Source of the DNA: Ruminococcus sp. | GTDB taxonomy: Bacteria > Bacillota_A > Clostridia > Oscillospirales > Ruminococcaceae | Length of the DNA stretch: 64,000 nucleotides | Assembly: GCF_016283395.1 (NCBI RefSeq) | Contig: NZ_JAEEMU010000033.1 | Location: 214,499-278,498 of the forward strand | Reading direction: 5' to 3' | Part shown: in pieces, positions 53,748 to 61,463 of the stretch | Layout: each line of letters opens with the position of its first letter | Numbering within the stretch: position 1 is the stretch's first letter | Program-made: the position numbers and the translations under genes | Notes under the pieces: model-generated | Told to the model about the DNA's origin: nothing | Database searches by the model: none | The model's input: the letters and a program-made list of their open reading frames with translations, nothing else

Positions 53748-54266
53748 ATGAAAAAATTGTTTTCCTTTCTTGCAATGGTCTCAATATTTTCAGCAATGGT
53801 CTCGTGCAGCAAAATAAATAAAGATGATAATGCCAAAGCAAAAGAGTCTGTGTCTGCTGTAACAGCTACAGCATCGGGAGCTGAAAGCGCGTTAATAACA
53901 ACGGCTGCACCCGACACAGAAAAAAAGGCTGCAAGAACGACTGCCAACAACGCAAGACACGGACAGGTCGAGATAACCAATGATATTCAGGAAATTACAG
54001 GCATCTGGCTCGAAGAAAATGTATTTTATCCGAGAACTCTTACTATAAATGAGGATGGCAGTTTTGAACTTAAAGACAGCGAAGGTTATATAAACGGGAC
54101 CGTAAGGCTTATAACGGAAATATATCCCGAGGATTCTCTTAGCTATTATCAATTCTGTCACTCGGACGGAGAATTATGGGAATATTTCTTTAAAGACATC
54201 ACTGACACAGAGAATGACCGTATTACAGCAGGTCAGGGCGAACTCTGCTTTATCCGGAAAACGTAA
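53748..54266 (+). CDS. Putative lipoprotein downstream of the response regulator
   Basis: Protein of 172 residues; start at MKKLFSFLAMVS, with AAAGGA 14 bases before. Lipobox SAMVSC gives a cysteine near residue 20. A Ser/Ala/Thr linker (about 30-65) leads to one module: EITGIWLEENVFYPRTLTINEDGSFELKDSEGYINGTVRLI then SYYQFCHSDGELWEYFF. The same module occurs in the products at 55950 and 59075, so the lipoprotein probably belongs to the same regulon and may act as a sensor accessory at the cell surface. Confidence 0.85.
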   Translation: MKKLFSFLAMVSIFSAMVSCSKINKDDNAKAKESVSAVTATASGAESALITTAAPDTEKKAARTTANNARHGQVEITNDIQEITGIWLEENVFYPRTLTINEDGSFELKDSEGYINGTVRLITEIYPEDSLSYYQFCHSDGELWEYFFKDITDTENDRITAGQGELCFIRKT

Positions 54267-54324
54267 AGCCCTGATTCGTTCCTTTTTGATCTATATACTG
54301 CATTTTGTCTTTTCGGGTATATTC

Positions 54325-54406
54325 TTGGTATATTAAAAATAGACTAAAAATATCCTCAAAATATACCAAAAAAAACTTGTCATAAAATGAGTCTGTATGT
54401 TATAAT
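54325..54406 (+). promoter_or_regulatory. Promoter and inverted repeat before the Spo0A-C-like gene
   Basis: TTGTCA (54377-54382), 18 bases, TATAAT (54401-54406). Just upstream, TTGGTATATT (54325-54334) and its exact complement AATATACCAA (54360-54369) form an inverted repeat with a 25-base spacer, possibly an operator. Confidence 0.6.
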
Positions 54407-54541
54407 GCGAATGTACTGAACAAGCTAAATGATCGTTTACTTATGTTTGATAACATTTTATGTCAATATCTAAGGTATCAGGTACTAAAACAATTCAAAC
54501 CAAAAGCCATAGGCCGTAATAAATCAAAAAGGAGAATAAAT

Positions 54542-54958
54542 ATGCTATCAACTAATACTACCATTAACGAAAAAGAGATGTATCACTTTCCGACCGATAC
54601 ATATATGAGAAACACAGAGCTGCGCACAGATCAGCAGGAAATGGCTGTTATCAGATTTGTTCAGAAACTCGGGATACGTCCCAATCTTATCGGGTATCAT
54701 CTTCTTATAAAAGCAATTCTCATGGCTTTAAGATCACCCGAGCTCCTGAAATCACTGACAAAGGAACTTTACCCCAAGATCGCAGATGATTACGGCAAAA
54801 ACGTAAAAGCTGTCGAACGTAATATGAGAAAGGCGATAGACTCCGCTTACGAGTATGATCCGCAGCGTATCCGTTCCGTTTTTTATTATAAAGTGGACAA
54901 GCCTTATATCTCCGAAGTTCTTTCAATGGCTGTCGAGTCAATACGTCATGAGCTTTGA
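54542..54958 (+). CDS. Stand-alone Spo0A C-terminal-like DNA-binding protein
   Basis: Protein of 138 residues; start at MLSTNTTINEKEM after AAGGAG (an upstream ATG at 54443 adds 33 unlikely residues). It resembles only the DNA-binding half of sporulation regulator Spo0A: LGIRPNLIGYHLLIKAILMAL, LTKELYPKIADDYGKNVKAVERNMRKAIDSAY, then KPYISEVLSMAVESIRHEL. There is no receiver domain, so it would not respond to phosphorelay signals. It may be a dedicated regulator or a Spo0A competitor. It is not in a sporulation cluster. Confidence 0.82.
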   Translation: MLSTNTTINEKEMYHFPTDTYMRNTELRTDQQEMAVIRFVQKLGIRPNLIGYHLLIKAILMALRSPELLKSLTKELYPKIADDYGKNVKAVERNMRKAIDSAYEYDPQRIRSVFYYKVDKPYISEVLSMAVESIRHEL

Positions 54959-55007
54959 GCATTGATAATGATAGAAAAATATCTTAATTCCCACTTATCA
55001 CGAAACT

Positions 55008-55114
55008 AAGCCTTTAGGCGTTAGATGTTAGCCTGATGTGTCGCCTTCGGCGAATAATTTATATAATGTGAGCGTAAGCGGACTCTTTCGGCTAATGCCT
55101 AATGGCTAACGGCT
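55008..55114. repeat. Inverted second copy of the 22939-23050 element
   Basis: Its core TGTCGCCTTCGGCGAATAAT then ATAATGTGAGCGTAAGCG is the reverse complement of the core at 22971-23017, with few changes. The ends are TTAGCC-rich on the left and GGCTAATGGCTAACGGCT on the right. Confidence 0.65.
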
Positions 55115-55144
55115 GTATTACATAGTGTGTCCTCGTAAAAGGTC

Positions 55145-55192
55145 AAAAGCCATAGTAATTCTGAGCCTTCTTTCAGAATCCTATGGCTTTTT
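55145..55192. terminator. Hairpin, probable bidirectional terminator
   Basis: AAAAGCCATAG and CTATGGCTTTT form an 11-bp outer stem, ATTCTGA and TCAGAAT an inner stem, followed by TTTAATT. It sits between the Spo0A-C-like gene and the next promoter. Confidence 0.75.
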
Positions 55193-55194
55193 AA

Positions 55195-55223
55195 TTGACA
55201 ATCCGCGTTATTTATGGTATGAT
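55195..55223 (+). promoter_or_regulatory. Promoter of the coiled-coil regulator gene
   Basis: TTGACA (55195-55200), 17 bases, TATGAT (55218-55223). The leader to 55342 is about 120 bases. Confidence 0.85.
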
Positions 55224-55341
55224 GAAAACTAATCTGTATTTATGTATCATAAGATCATTTTGATAAGAAATTGTCTCATTTTTTCAAAAAAGCTGATTTA
55301 ACATTAAATACAACAAGAAAACCGCCAAAGGAGTAAATACA

Positions 55342-55824
55342 ATGGAAATCAACAAACTGAAACGTGATACCGTCGAAAGGCTTCGCAAGCTGAAAAAGGA
55401 TAACGGTCTTACCAATTCACAGATCATGGATATGCTCGAAAAGAATAATTGTTATATTTCCGAAGCAACTATCAAGAAAGTATTCTCTGAAAACAACGAT
55501 CCGGAAAGCTTTAAGTATCAGAGCACTATTGCTCCCCTTGCCGATGTGCTTCTTGATATGTACAGTGATGACAGCAGTTCTGAGGATATTGCAGTTTTAA
55601 AAGCACTGATACATGATAAAAATCAAATGATAAGTATTCTCGTGGTGAAAAATGAGGAGATCCGTGCTGACTATGAAAAACGCCTGAACCATTTGCAGAA
55701 ACAGATCGGAATGCTTGAAGATCATTTGATATTCAGAGAAAAGCAGATAGATAAAAAGGATGAGATCATCTCTAAGCTGCTTAATAAGGTCATAGATTGT
55801 CCCGGTTCATGTAACAAGTTATGA
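55342..55824 (+). CDS. Small HTH-like regulator with C-terminal coiled coil
   Basis: Protein of 160 residues. The N-terminal part (VERLRKLKKDNGLTNSQIMDMLEKNNCYISEATIKKVFSEN in pieces, about 10-52) looks like a helix-turn-helix of the XRE type. Residues about 85-150 form a long charged coiled coil (IHDKNQMISILVVKNEEIRADYEKRLNHLQKQIG in pieces). A final CPGSC motif near the C-terminus could bind a metal or form a disulfide. The protein probably dimerises through the coil. Target unknown. Confidence 0.8.
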   Translation: MEINKLKRDTVERLRKLKKDNGLTNSQIMDMLEKNNCYISEATIKKVFSENNDPESFKYQSTIAPLADVLLDMYSDDSSSEDIAVLKALIHDKNQMISILVVKNEEIRADYEKRLNHLQKQIGMLEDHLIFREKQIDKKDEIISKLLNKVIDCPGSCNKL

Positions 55825-55825
55825 T

Positions 55826-55874
55826 TAATCCCCCCCTGTATCATTCTGAAAAGATACAAGGGGGATTTTTTCTG
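55826..55874 (+). terminator. Terminator after the coiled-coil regulator
   Basis: AATCCCCCCCTGTATC, loop ATTCTGAAAA, GATACAAGGGGGATT, then TTTTT. Confidence 0.9.
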
Positions 55875-55949
55875 ACCTGATATTTGTTTATCTGTTATCA
55901 GATGACATTATTATTGCAGCATTCTCAGAAGCCGCTGCTTTTATTACTC

Positions 55950-57839
55950 TTACTCTTGTTCTTCTTTTTTGCGGAGCTTTCCCGACATTATTACAGCACC
56001 AAGACCAAGAAGTGCAACAGCTGCTGCTCCTGTTAATGTACCTGTAAGTACAAGGGAATTAACGCCTGTCTGTGGGAGATTGACTGTGCTGCCGTCAGAG
56101 AATTTCTCGCCAACACCTGTATCGGGATCAACTGTGTATGCGTCAAAATCTTCGCCTTTTTCATCTGTGAATACAACAGTGACAGAACCTTCTGCGTTAG
56201 TCATTGAATGTGTATCAGCAGGTTTGATACCTGTTTTTTCTTCGTAATCCTTTGCAGCCATTTTCTGAAGCTCATCTGATGAGTATTTGTGCTCGGGCTC
56301 TATATAGCGGACAAAGTGTTCTGAGCCGTCCTGACCTGTATAAAGGTCATTGAGGGGAGTCAGTGAAGTTGCTTCAAAGCCTGTATAGAACTCATTGTTT
56401 TCGTCGTAAAGATTGAACCATGTCTGTATGCCGCCATTGGGATAACCTATATCTTCCACCCTAACAGTACCGTACATTGCTCTTCCTGTAATGAATATAA
56501 GGGTAAATGAACCGTCGTTTCTTATAACGAGTTGTCTTGGATAAAGTGTATCAACTTCGTCCCATGTACCTGATATCTCGGAAACATCGTGTCTTTCGAC
56601 TCCGTAAAAATCACCGAATTCATATCTTTCGATATGCCATTTGCCGCTTACGCATTTGAGTACGGCTCTGCCAACACCGAAGAGTTCATCGCCCTTATTA
56701 GCTGTAGCTGTGCAGTAGTCCATAGCAGGGTCTGTGATGGTAACACCGTTCTCTGTATGGAACTGATAGAAAGAACGCGGTATAAATTGTACATAGAGCG
56801 AACCGTCCTTCTCAATGAAATAGCCATCAATGTATCTGATAAAAACTTCTTTTGCTTCTCCTGTGAAATTATCTGCAACAAATTCATTTAGATCAGCTAT
56901 AGAAGTAAAACGGCTGTCAGTTACCTTTACATAACCGTTTACTTTTCCGTCATCGGTAGTATAAGCAGGACTCGCACCGGTTAATGCCATAATTACATTG
57001 AAGTTTTCCATAACTCTTATAGCACCCTTAGTCTTATCCTCTTTATCAAATGATGCACTCTCGTTCTTGTCATCAGTCTTTCCGCCTTCTGATTGCTCCT
57101 GATCAACATTAGCATTTGTATCGGCGTTTTTGCGTCTGAGAGTAAACTCGCCTGCCTTTAACTCATTGACTGTTTCGCTGTCAGTCTTTGGGAAACCTAT
57201 CCATGCTTTTCCGCTTGCATTATAGAAATTGTAAAATTTTCCATCGCTGTTTTCGCTGAACATCTCGTTACCTATCTTGATAAAGCCCTGATCTGTTTTA
57301 GTATCAGGATATGTAACAGTATAACCACCGTTTGCGCTGATATCGAAAACTCTGCCGTCTCCGTTCACTTCTTCCCATTCGCCTGTTATTGCGGAAAAGT
57401 CAGCGTTTACTGATAAGAGCTGTGCCATTCCGCCGTTTCCGATGAGATATGTATTGGGGTTGTTCTGCTGACAGTAGCAGCCGATAAAGAACTCTTCGCC
57501 CTCATAGAATGCAAAGAACGGAACTTTGAACTCTCCCCCGAATGTATCATAATCTATCTTTACAGTTCCCGAATGTGTTTTGCCGTCAAGGTCGGTATAT
57601 GTATATGTACCGTCCTCCTTTACGGTTATAATGCCGTTGTCAACTGCGCTGACATCAACGTTTTTGTTTTCAGCAGCAAGCTGATACTTCCACTGTCCAA
57701 CAATGTTACTGATATCTGTTTCATCATAAGCTGCTTCTGCCGATACTGATACAGGTGCGGTGTCTGCTGCAAAAGCTGTAGCTGTAGGTACTGCTGCGAG
57801 CATTGCAAGAACTGCGAGACAAGAAATCATTTTTTTCAT
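55950..57839 (-). CDS. LPXTG-anchored surface protein with repeated W-module
   Basis: Protein of 629 residues: signal peptide (MKKMISCLAVLAMLAAVPTATAFA), then three copies of a beta module opening VGQWKYQLAAENKNVD, ITGEWEEVNGDGRVFD and ISGTWDEVDTLYPRQLVIRNDGSF, with a Glu-rich linker between copies two and three (EQSEGGKTDDKNESASF). A middle segment (RVMENFNVIMALTGAS to GDFYGVERH) resembles the adjacent lipoprotein's region YERVTDSRFTTVEDVKKYI. Near the C-terminus are LPQTGVNSLVLTG, a hydrophobic helix and KLRKKEEQE, the sortase A anchoring signal. It would be linked to peptidoglycan. The promoter carries the shared ATTACA-N4-TGTAAT box. Confidence 0.88.
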   Translation of the reverse strand: MKKMISCLAVLAMLAAVPTATAFAADTAPVSVSAEAAYDETDISNIVGQWKYQLAAENKNVDVSAVDNGIITVKEDGTYTYTDLDGKTHSGTVKIDYDTFGGEFKVPFFAFYEGEEFFIGCYCQQNNPNTYLIGNGGMAQLLSVNADFSAITGEWEEVNGDGRVFDISANGGYTVTYPDTKTDQGFIKIGNEMFSENSDGKFYNFYNASGKAWIGFPKTDSETVNELKAGEFTLRRKNADTNANVDQEQSEGGKTDDKNESASFDKEDKTKGAIRVMENFNVIMALTGASPAYTTDDGKVNGYVKVTDSRFTSIADLNEFVADNFTGEAKEVFIRYIDGYFIEKDGSLYVQFIPRSFYQFHTENGVTITDPAMDYCTATANKGDELFGVGRAVLKCVSGKWHIERYEFGDFYGVERHDVSEISGTWDEVDTLYPRQLVIRNDGSFTLIFITGRAMYGTVRVEDIGYPNGGIQTWFNLYDENNEFYTGFEATSLTPLNDLYTGQDGSEHFVRYIEPEHKYSSDELQKMAAKDYEEKTGIKPADTHSMTNAEGSVTVVFTDEKGEDFDAYTVDPDTGVGEKFSDGSTVNLPQTGVNSLVLTGTLTGAAAVALLGLGAVIMSGKLRKKEEQE

Positions 57840-57895
57840 AAAAACTACCTCATTCCTTTTAAAATTGTTATATTTCGGCGTGTGCCTTTACTGTG

Positions 57896-57949
57896 ATTAT
57901 ATAATAGCATATTTTTTCAGCCTTGTGTGCAGAATTACAAAATTGTAAT
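57896..57949 (-). promoter_or_regulatory. Promoter and box of the LPXTG gene
   Basis: Reverse strand -10 TATAAT (57896-57901), no -35 consensus, and box ATTACA-AAAT-TGTAAT at 57934-57949, with 32 bases between -10 and box. The same spacing holds in the two lipoprotein promoters at 59014 and 60069. Confidence 0.7.
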
Positions 57950-57999
57950 TGGTAAAGCCATTTCACGGCGATATGCGCTATGAACTGATTTTTATACGT

Positions 58000-58962
58000 T
58001 TATCTTGCGTTTTCCATACCATCGTCAACTGTAAAGGAGCTTGCCTTCCAAAGACCATTATCCTTGACAGCTTTGACTGTTATATTGGAATATCCGCCGA
58101 AATTATCAAATTTTGCCATTATCGTGAAAGAAGTGTCGGTAACATCTTTAACAACAACATCGTCCGTGTACGGGAAGCCTGAACCTCTGCCGATCTGCAT
58201 GAAATAGAGTGCTCCGTCTATTTCCTTAAATAAAGCTTCTTCACCCTCATAGAAACTGCTGTATCTGTTAAGAAGTGTGCCGCAGATATTATCGGTAATA
58301 TATTTCTTTACATCTTCAACCGTTGTAAAACGGCTGTCTGTTACCCTTTCATAGACAGCATTGCCTTCCTGCTTTGAATCGGACGAATCTACAGCAACAG
58401 CTCCTCCGCCTCCGATCATATCAATGTCATTCAGGCTCTTGAGTATAGCAGAAGCCTCGTTTATCATCGCAACGTTGCTGCCTATGCCCTGATCGCTTGA
58501 TTCTATCTCCTTGATATATTTTGCGCTTACATAACCCGATTTGCCGTTATAGCTTGTACAGTACCAGTCAGCTTTTCCGCATGAGTAAATATTTATCTGA
58601 GTTTTGTCTGGGATAGTGCCGATTATATCTGCTGTGGGGAAGGGCTCGTTTCTGAGGTTGAGAACGTCTCCCTGAGTATCAACATATGCGCCGAATAAGC
58701 GATCGGCTTCATTGAGGACAAGTGTATTTTCTCCGCTGTCTTTGGCTGATGCATCGGTTTTTGCGGAGTCCTTGGACTTTTCTGTAGCATTTGCAGCTGT
58801 TGTTTTTTCCTCTTTTGATGTATCAGCTGTAGTTGTTACAGCTGAAGATGTGGTTGATGATTTAGATACGTTTTCAGATGTTCCGCTGTTATCGGTACTT
58901 CCGCATGATACCATAGAAGCTAACATTGTAAGTATTGCAATACAAGAAATCATTTTTTTCAT
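58000..58962 (-). CDS. Lipoprotein with bacterial SH3 domain
   Basis: Protein of 320 residues; start at MKKMISCIAILTML, 11 bases after GAGG. Lipobox ASMVSC anchors it; a long Ser/Thr/Ala/Lys linker (about 25-85) follows. An SH3b domain is clear: GDVLNLRNEPFPTADIIGTIPD, KADWYCTSYNGKSGYVSAKYI (about 105-165). The C-terminal part (ERVTDSRFTTVEDVKKYI, then MQIGRGSGFPYTD) is shared with the LPXTG protein. SH3b domains bind peptidoglycan or other wall polymers. Its promoter has the shared box. Confidence 0.86.
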   Translation of the reverse strand: MKKMISCIAILTMLASMVSCGSTDNSGTSENVSKSSTTSSAVTTTADTSKEEKTTAANATEKSKDSAKTDASAKDSGENTLVLNEADRLFGAYVDTQGDVLNLRNEPFPTADIIGTIPDKTQINIYSCGKADWYCTSYNGKSGYVSAKYIKEIESSDQGIGSNVAMINEASAILKSLNDIDMIGGGGAVAVDSSDSKQEGNAVYERVTDSRFTTVEDVKKYITDNICGTLLNRYSSFYEGEEALFKEIDGALYFMQIGRGSGFPYTDDVVVKDVTDTSFTIMAKFDNFGGYSNITVKAVKDNGLWKASSFTVDDGMENAR

Positions 58963-59013
58963 AAAAACTACCTCATTCCTAAAAATATTTTTCGGCTTTG
59001 TGCCTTTGCTGTG

Positions 59014-59067
59014 ATTATATAATAGCACAGATCTTTCACTTTGTGTGCAGAATTACAAAATTGTAAT
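59014..59067 (-). promoter_or_regulatory. Promoter and box of the SH3 lipoprotein gene
   Basis: Reverse strand -10 TATAAT (59014-59019); box ATTACA-AAAT-TGTAAT at 59052-59067; 32 bases apart as at 57896. No -35 consensus, consistent with activator-dependent transcription. Confidence 0.7.
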
Positions 59068-59074
59068 TGCTTTT

Positions 59075-60019
59075 TCAGCAGCCTGTGAATACCATTTCGT
59101 CAGCTACGTTTGCGTAGTAGTCGTGCCACAGGAGATTTCCGTTATTATCGGTGTAGAACATTGCACTGCCGTTGTTATAGTTCTCCGTATGTGAGCTCTG
59201 ACCGTCTTCGGTATAAACATAATCCACGTTTACTCCCGAACCGCTGCAAACGAGAGCGTCATTCTCTGCGTCATATGTACAGATGTATGTCCATGCACTG
59301 CCCTCTGCCGCGCTGGAGCTCCACTTTACATCTGCATTGTATGTTCCGTCGCCATTGCTGCTGATACTGATATAGCATCTTCCGCAGCTCCAATTACCCA
59401 TAAATCTCTTGACTGCCGCCAGACTGTTGTCAGGCTCTCCTGATGAGTCGCCGTCACCTAATCCAAATACCGTCGCGGTATTGTCAAATCCCGAAACAAG
59501 TGCAGGAGACATATTTTCACGGGCTGTAAGACGGAAGCTCTCCCACAAAGTACCGTCCTCTCTGTAGAAGCAGTACCAGATATTTGTGACATCATCAGCA
59601 CCAAGCACCTGACGCTCTATCTGAATATTGCCGTATTCACTTCCACCGCCGCGGTATGAAAGCTTATATGTTCCGTCGCCGTCAATAGTAAGAGCACGGG
59701 TATCAAGAACGTTTTCCTCATACCATACACCTGCTATCTGCATATAATCGGTCTTTGTCACAGGTGAAGCTCCGATATTGTCATCAGCTACGACTGTTGT
59801 GCTGTTTCCGTTGCTTTCGGCTTTTTTATTGTCAGACTTTGCATTTGCAGCTGTTGTTTTCTCTTCTTTTGATGTATCTGCTGTAGTTGTGATTGCAGCT
59901 GATGTTGTGGCTGACACTTTCGATACGTTTTCAGATGTTCCGCCGCTTTCGGTATTTCCGCATGATACCATAGAAACCAACATTGTCAGTATTGCAATAC
60001 AAGAAATCATTTTTTTCAT
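59075..60019 (-). CDS. Lipoprotein with W-module, paralogue of neighbours
   Basis: Protein of 314 residues; start at MKKMISCIAILTMLVSMVSC, whose signal peptide is nearly identical to that of the SH3 lipoprotein. A Thr/Ala/Lys/Asn linker (about 25-85) leads to one module: MQIAGVWYEENVLDTRALTIDGDGTYKLSYRGGGSEYG then WYCFYREDGTLWESFRL, related to the modules in the 53748 and 55950 products. The C-terminal part (MGNWSCGRCYISISSNGDGTYNADVKWSSSA) is a further beta module with a W-x-C start. Its promoter has the shared box. Confidence 0.85.
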   Translation of the reverse strand: MKKMISCIAILTMLVSMVSCGNTESGGTSENVSKVSATTSAAITTTADTSKEEKTTAANAKSDNKKAESNGNSTTVVADDNIGASPVTKTDYMQIAGVWYEENVLDTRALTIDGDGTYKLSYRGGGSEYGNIQIERQVLGADDVTNIWYCFYREDGTLWESFRLTARENMSPALVSGFDNTATVFGLGDGDSSGEPDNSLAAVKRFMGNWSCGRCYISISSNGDGTYNADVKWSSSAAEGSAWTYICTYDAENDALVCSGSGVNVDYVYTEDGQSSHTENYNNGSAMFYTDNNGNLLWHDYYANVADEMVFTGC

Positions 60020-60068
60020 AAAAACTACCTCATTCCTATAATTGTTTTTGCTTTGTGCCTTTACTGTA

Positions 60069-60122
60069 ATCATATGATAGCATGGATCTTTCACTTTGTG
60101 CGCAGAATTACAAAATTGTAAT
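60069..60122 (-). promoter_or_regulatory. Promoter and box of the 59075-60019 lipoprotein gene
   Basis: Reverse strand -10 TATGAT (60069-60074), 32 bases, box ATTACA-AAAT-TGTAAT at 60107-60122. The sequence TTTGTGCGCAG before the box is also conserved (TTTGTGTGCAG at 59040). Confidence 0.68.
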
Positions 60123-60254
60123 CGCCGCACTCATATCTCGCAAATTTCTGCACATAAAGCCTGATCAATGATGTTTTGAGATGCTGTTTTTAAACACATT
60201 TCCTTATTGACCTTATCTATAACAAACAATAAAAAAGCGGTATATGCCGAAATA

Positions 60255-60283
60255 TTGACTTCCATCGCTCCAACATCTATAAT
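60255..60283 (+). promoter_or_regulatory. Promoter of cysE
   Basis: TTGACT (60255-60260), 17 bases, TATAAT (60278-60283), 38 bases before the start. No T-box, SAM riboswitch or other leader structure is evident. Confidence 0.82.
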
Positions 60284-60320
60284 AATGATAGGAATTGATA
60301 CCAGAAAGGAGCAATTGTAA

Positions 60321-61265
60321 TTGGACACTTTTGAAGACAATATAAACAGTATAGTGAACGATCTGATAGACGATTATCATAAAGGAAAAGAGATCGACAA
60401 AACAAGGATTTTCAATCACCCTAATAAAGAGGTGATAATAGATATTCTTTCAAGCCTGAGAAAGGTTATTTTTCCCGGATATTTCAAGAACGGCTCAATA
60501 AAGGTGTATACGCTGAGAAATAATCTGTCTATGCTTATTGAGGACGTTATGTTCAAGCTTACCAAGCAGATAACCATAGTTCTGGGCGGTGAAAGAAGAA
60601 ACGATGATGATATCATTGAAAAAGCAAGGCAAATGACTCTCGATTTTACGAAGCGTCTCCGTAAGATAAGGGAATACATAGAGACCGACGTTCAGGCAGC
60701 TTATGACGGAGATCCTGCTGCTTACAGCAAGGACGAGATAATATATTCCTACCCCGGACTTTTTGCTATCCTTATCAACAGGATAGCTCATGAGCTTTAT
60801 ACTCTGGGAGTCCCCATAATCCCCCGTATGATGACGGAATACGCTCACAGTGAGACAGGTATCGACATTCACCCCGGTGCTACCATTGGAAAATACTTTT
60901 TCATAGATCACGGTACAGGTATCGTTATAGGCGAGACCACCATAATAGGCGATAACGTGAAGATATATCAGGGCGTTACACTCGGTGCGCTGTCCACAAG
61001 GGGCGGTCAGGCACTAAAAAGCAAAAAGCGACATCCTACTATCGAGGATAATGTTACTATATATTCGGGAGCTTCCATTCTGGGCGGAGATACTGTCATA
61101 GGTAAGGACGTTGTTATAGGCGGTAACGCATTCATTACACGTTCGGTTCCCGACGGTGCAAAGGTAAGCGTTAAAAATCAGGAACTCCGCTACAATTACG
61201 ACGCTTCAAAGCCTGTTGAACGAGTAGAAATAGAGGAGGACGACAGCTGGTTCTATATAATCTGA
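60321..61265 (+). CDS. cysE: Serine O-acetyltransferase
   Basis: Cytoplasmic enzyme of 314 residues that acetylates L-serine with acetyl-CoA, the first step of cysteine synthesis. The start is TTG at 60321, 9 bases after AAAGGAG; the next ATG is 70 codons in and would remove the helical N-domain. Helical N-terminal domain (about 1-145), then DPAAYSKDEIIYSYPGLFAI with the catalytic region, HELYTLGVPIIPRM, and left-handed beta-helix hexapeptides: EYAHSETGIDIHPGATIGKYFFIDHGTGIVIGET in pieces, with catalytic His in FIDHGTG, and QGVTLGALSTRGG. It is about 40 residues longer than E. coli CysE, as in EpsC/plant-like forms. It heads the encapsulin operon. Confidence 0.93.
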   Translation: MDTFEDNINSIVNDLIDDYHKGKEIDKTRIFNHPNKEVIIDILSSLRKVIFPGYFKNGSIKVYTLRNNLSMLIEDVMFKLTKQITIVLGGERRNDDDIIEKARQMTLDFTKRLRKIREYIETDVQAAYDGDPAAYSKDEIIYSYPGLFAILINRIAHELYTLGVPIIPRMMTEYAHSETGIDIHPGATIGKYFFIDHGTGIVIGETTIIGDNVKIYQGVTLGALSTRGGQALKSKKRHPTIEDNVTIYSGASILGGDTVIGKDVVIGGNAFITRSVPDGAKVSVKNQELRYNYDASKPVERVEIEEDDSWFYII

Positions 61266-61331
61266 CCTTTAAAAGTGCAGGTTATAGAAAACAACTATAG
61301 CCGATACTAAGTTATTTATCAGGAAAAACTA

Positions 61332-61360
61332 TTGTGTTTTTTGTCACATAGTGCTATAAT
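61332..61360 (+). promoter_or_regulatory. Candidate second promoter between cysE and the E1 fusion gene
   Basis: TTGTGT (61332-61337), 17 bases, TATAAT (61355-61360), about 100 bases before the ATG at 61464. The 200-base gap suggests that the last genes can be transcribed without cysE. Confidence 0.62.
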
Positions 61361-61463
61361 ACATACATTGACGTTGTATATTAAAACCATAGTATTTATA
61401 TATGATAAATATGACATATAAGCTTTGGTCGATTACATAAAAGCCGTATAAAGGAGGCTGCAT

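Noticed and set aside
54443..54541. Upstream ATG for the Spo0A-C-like gene
   Set aside because: It lacks a ribosome site and adds residues not matching the family; AAGGAG is placed for 54542.
60284..60320. Riboswitch or T-box leader before cysE
   Set aside because: The leader is under 40 bases and shows no such fold.
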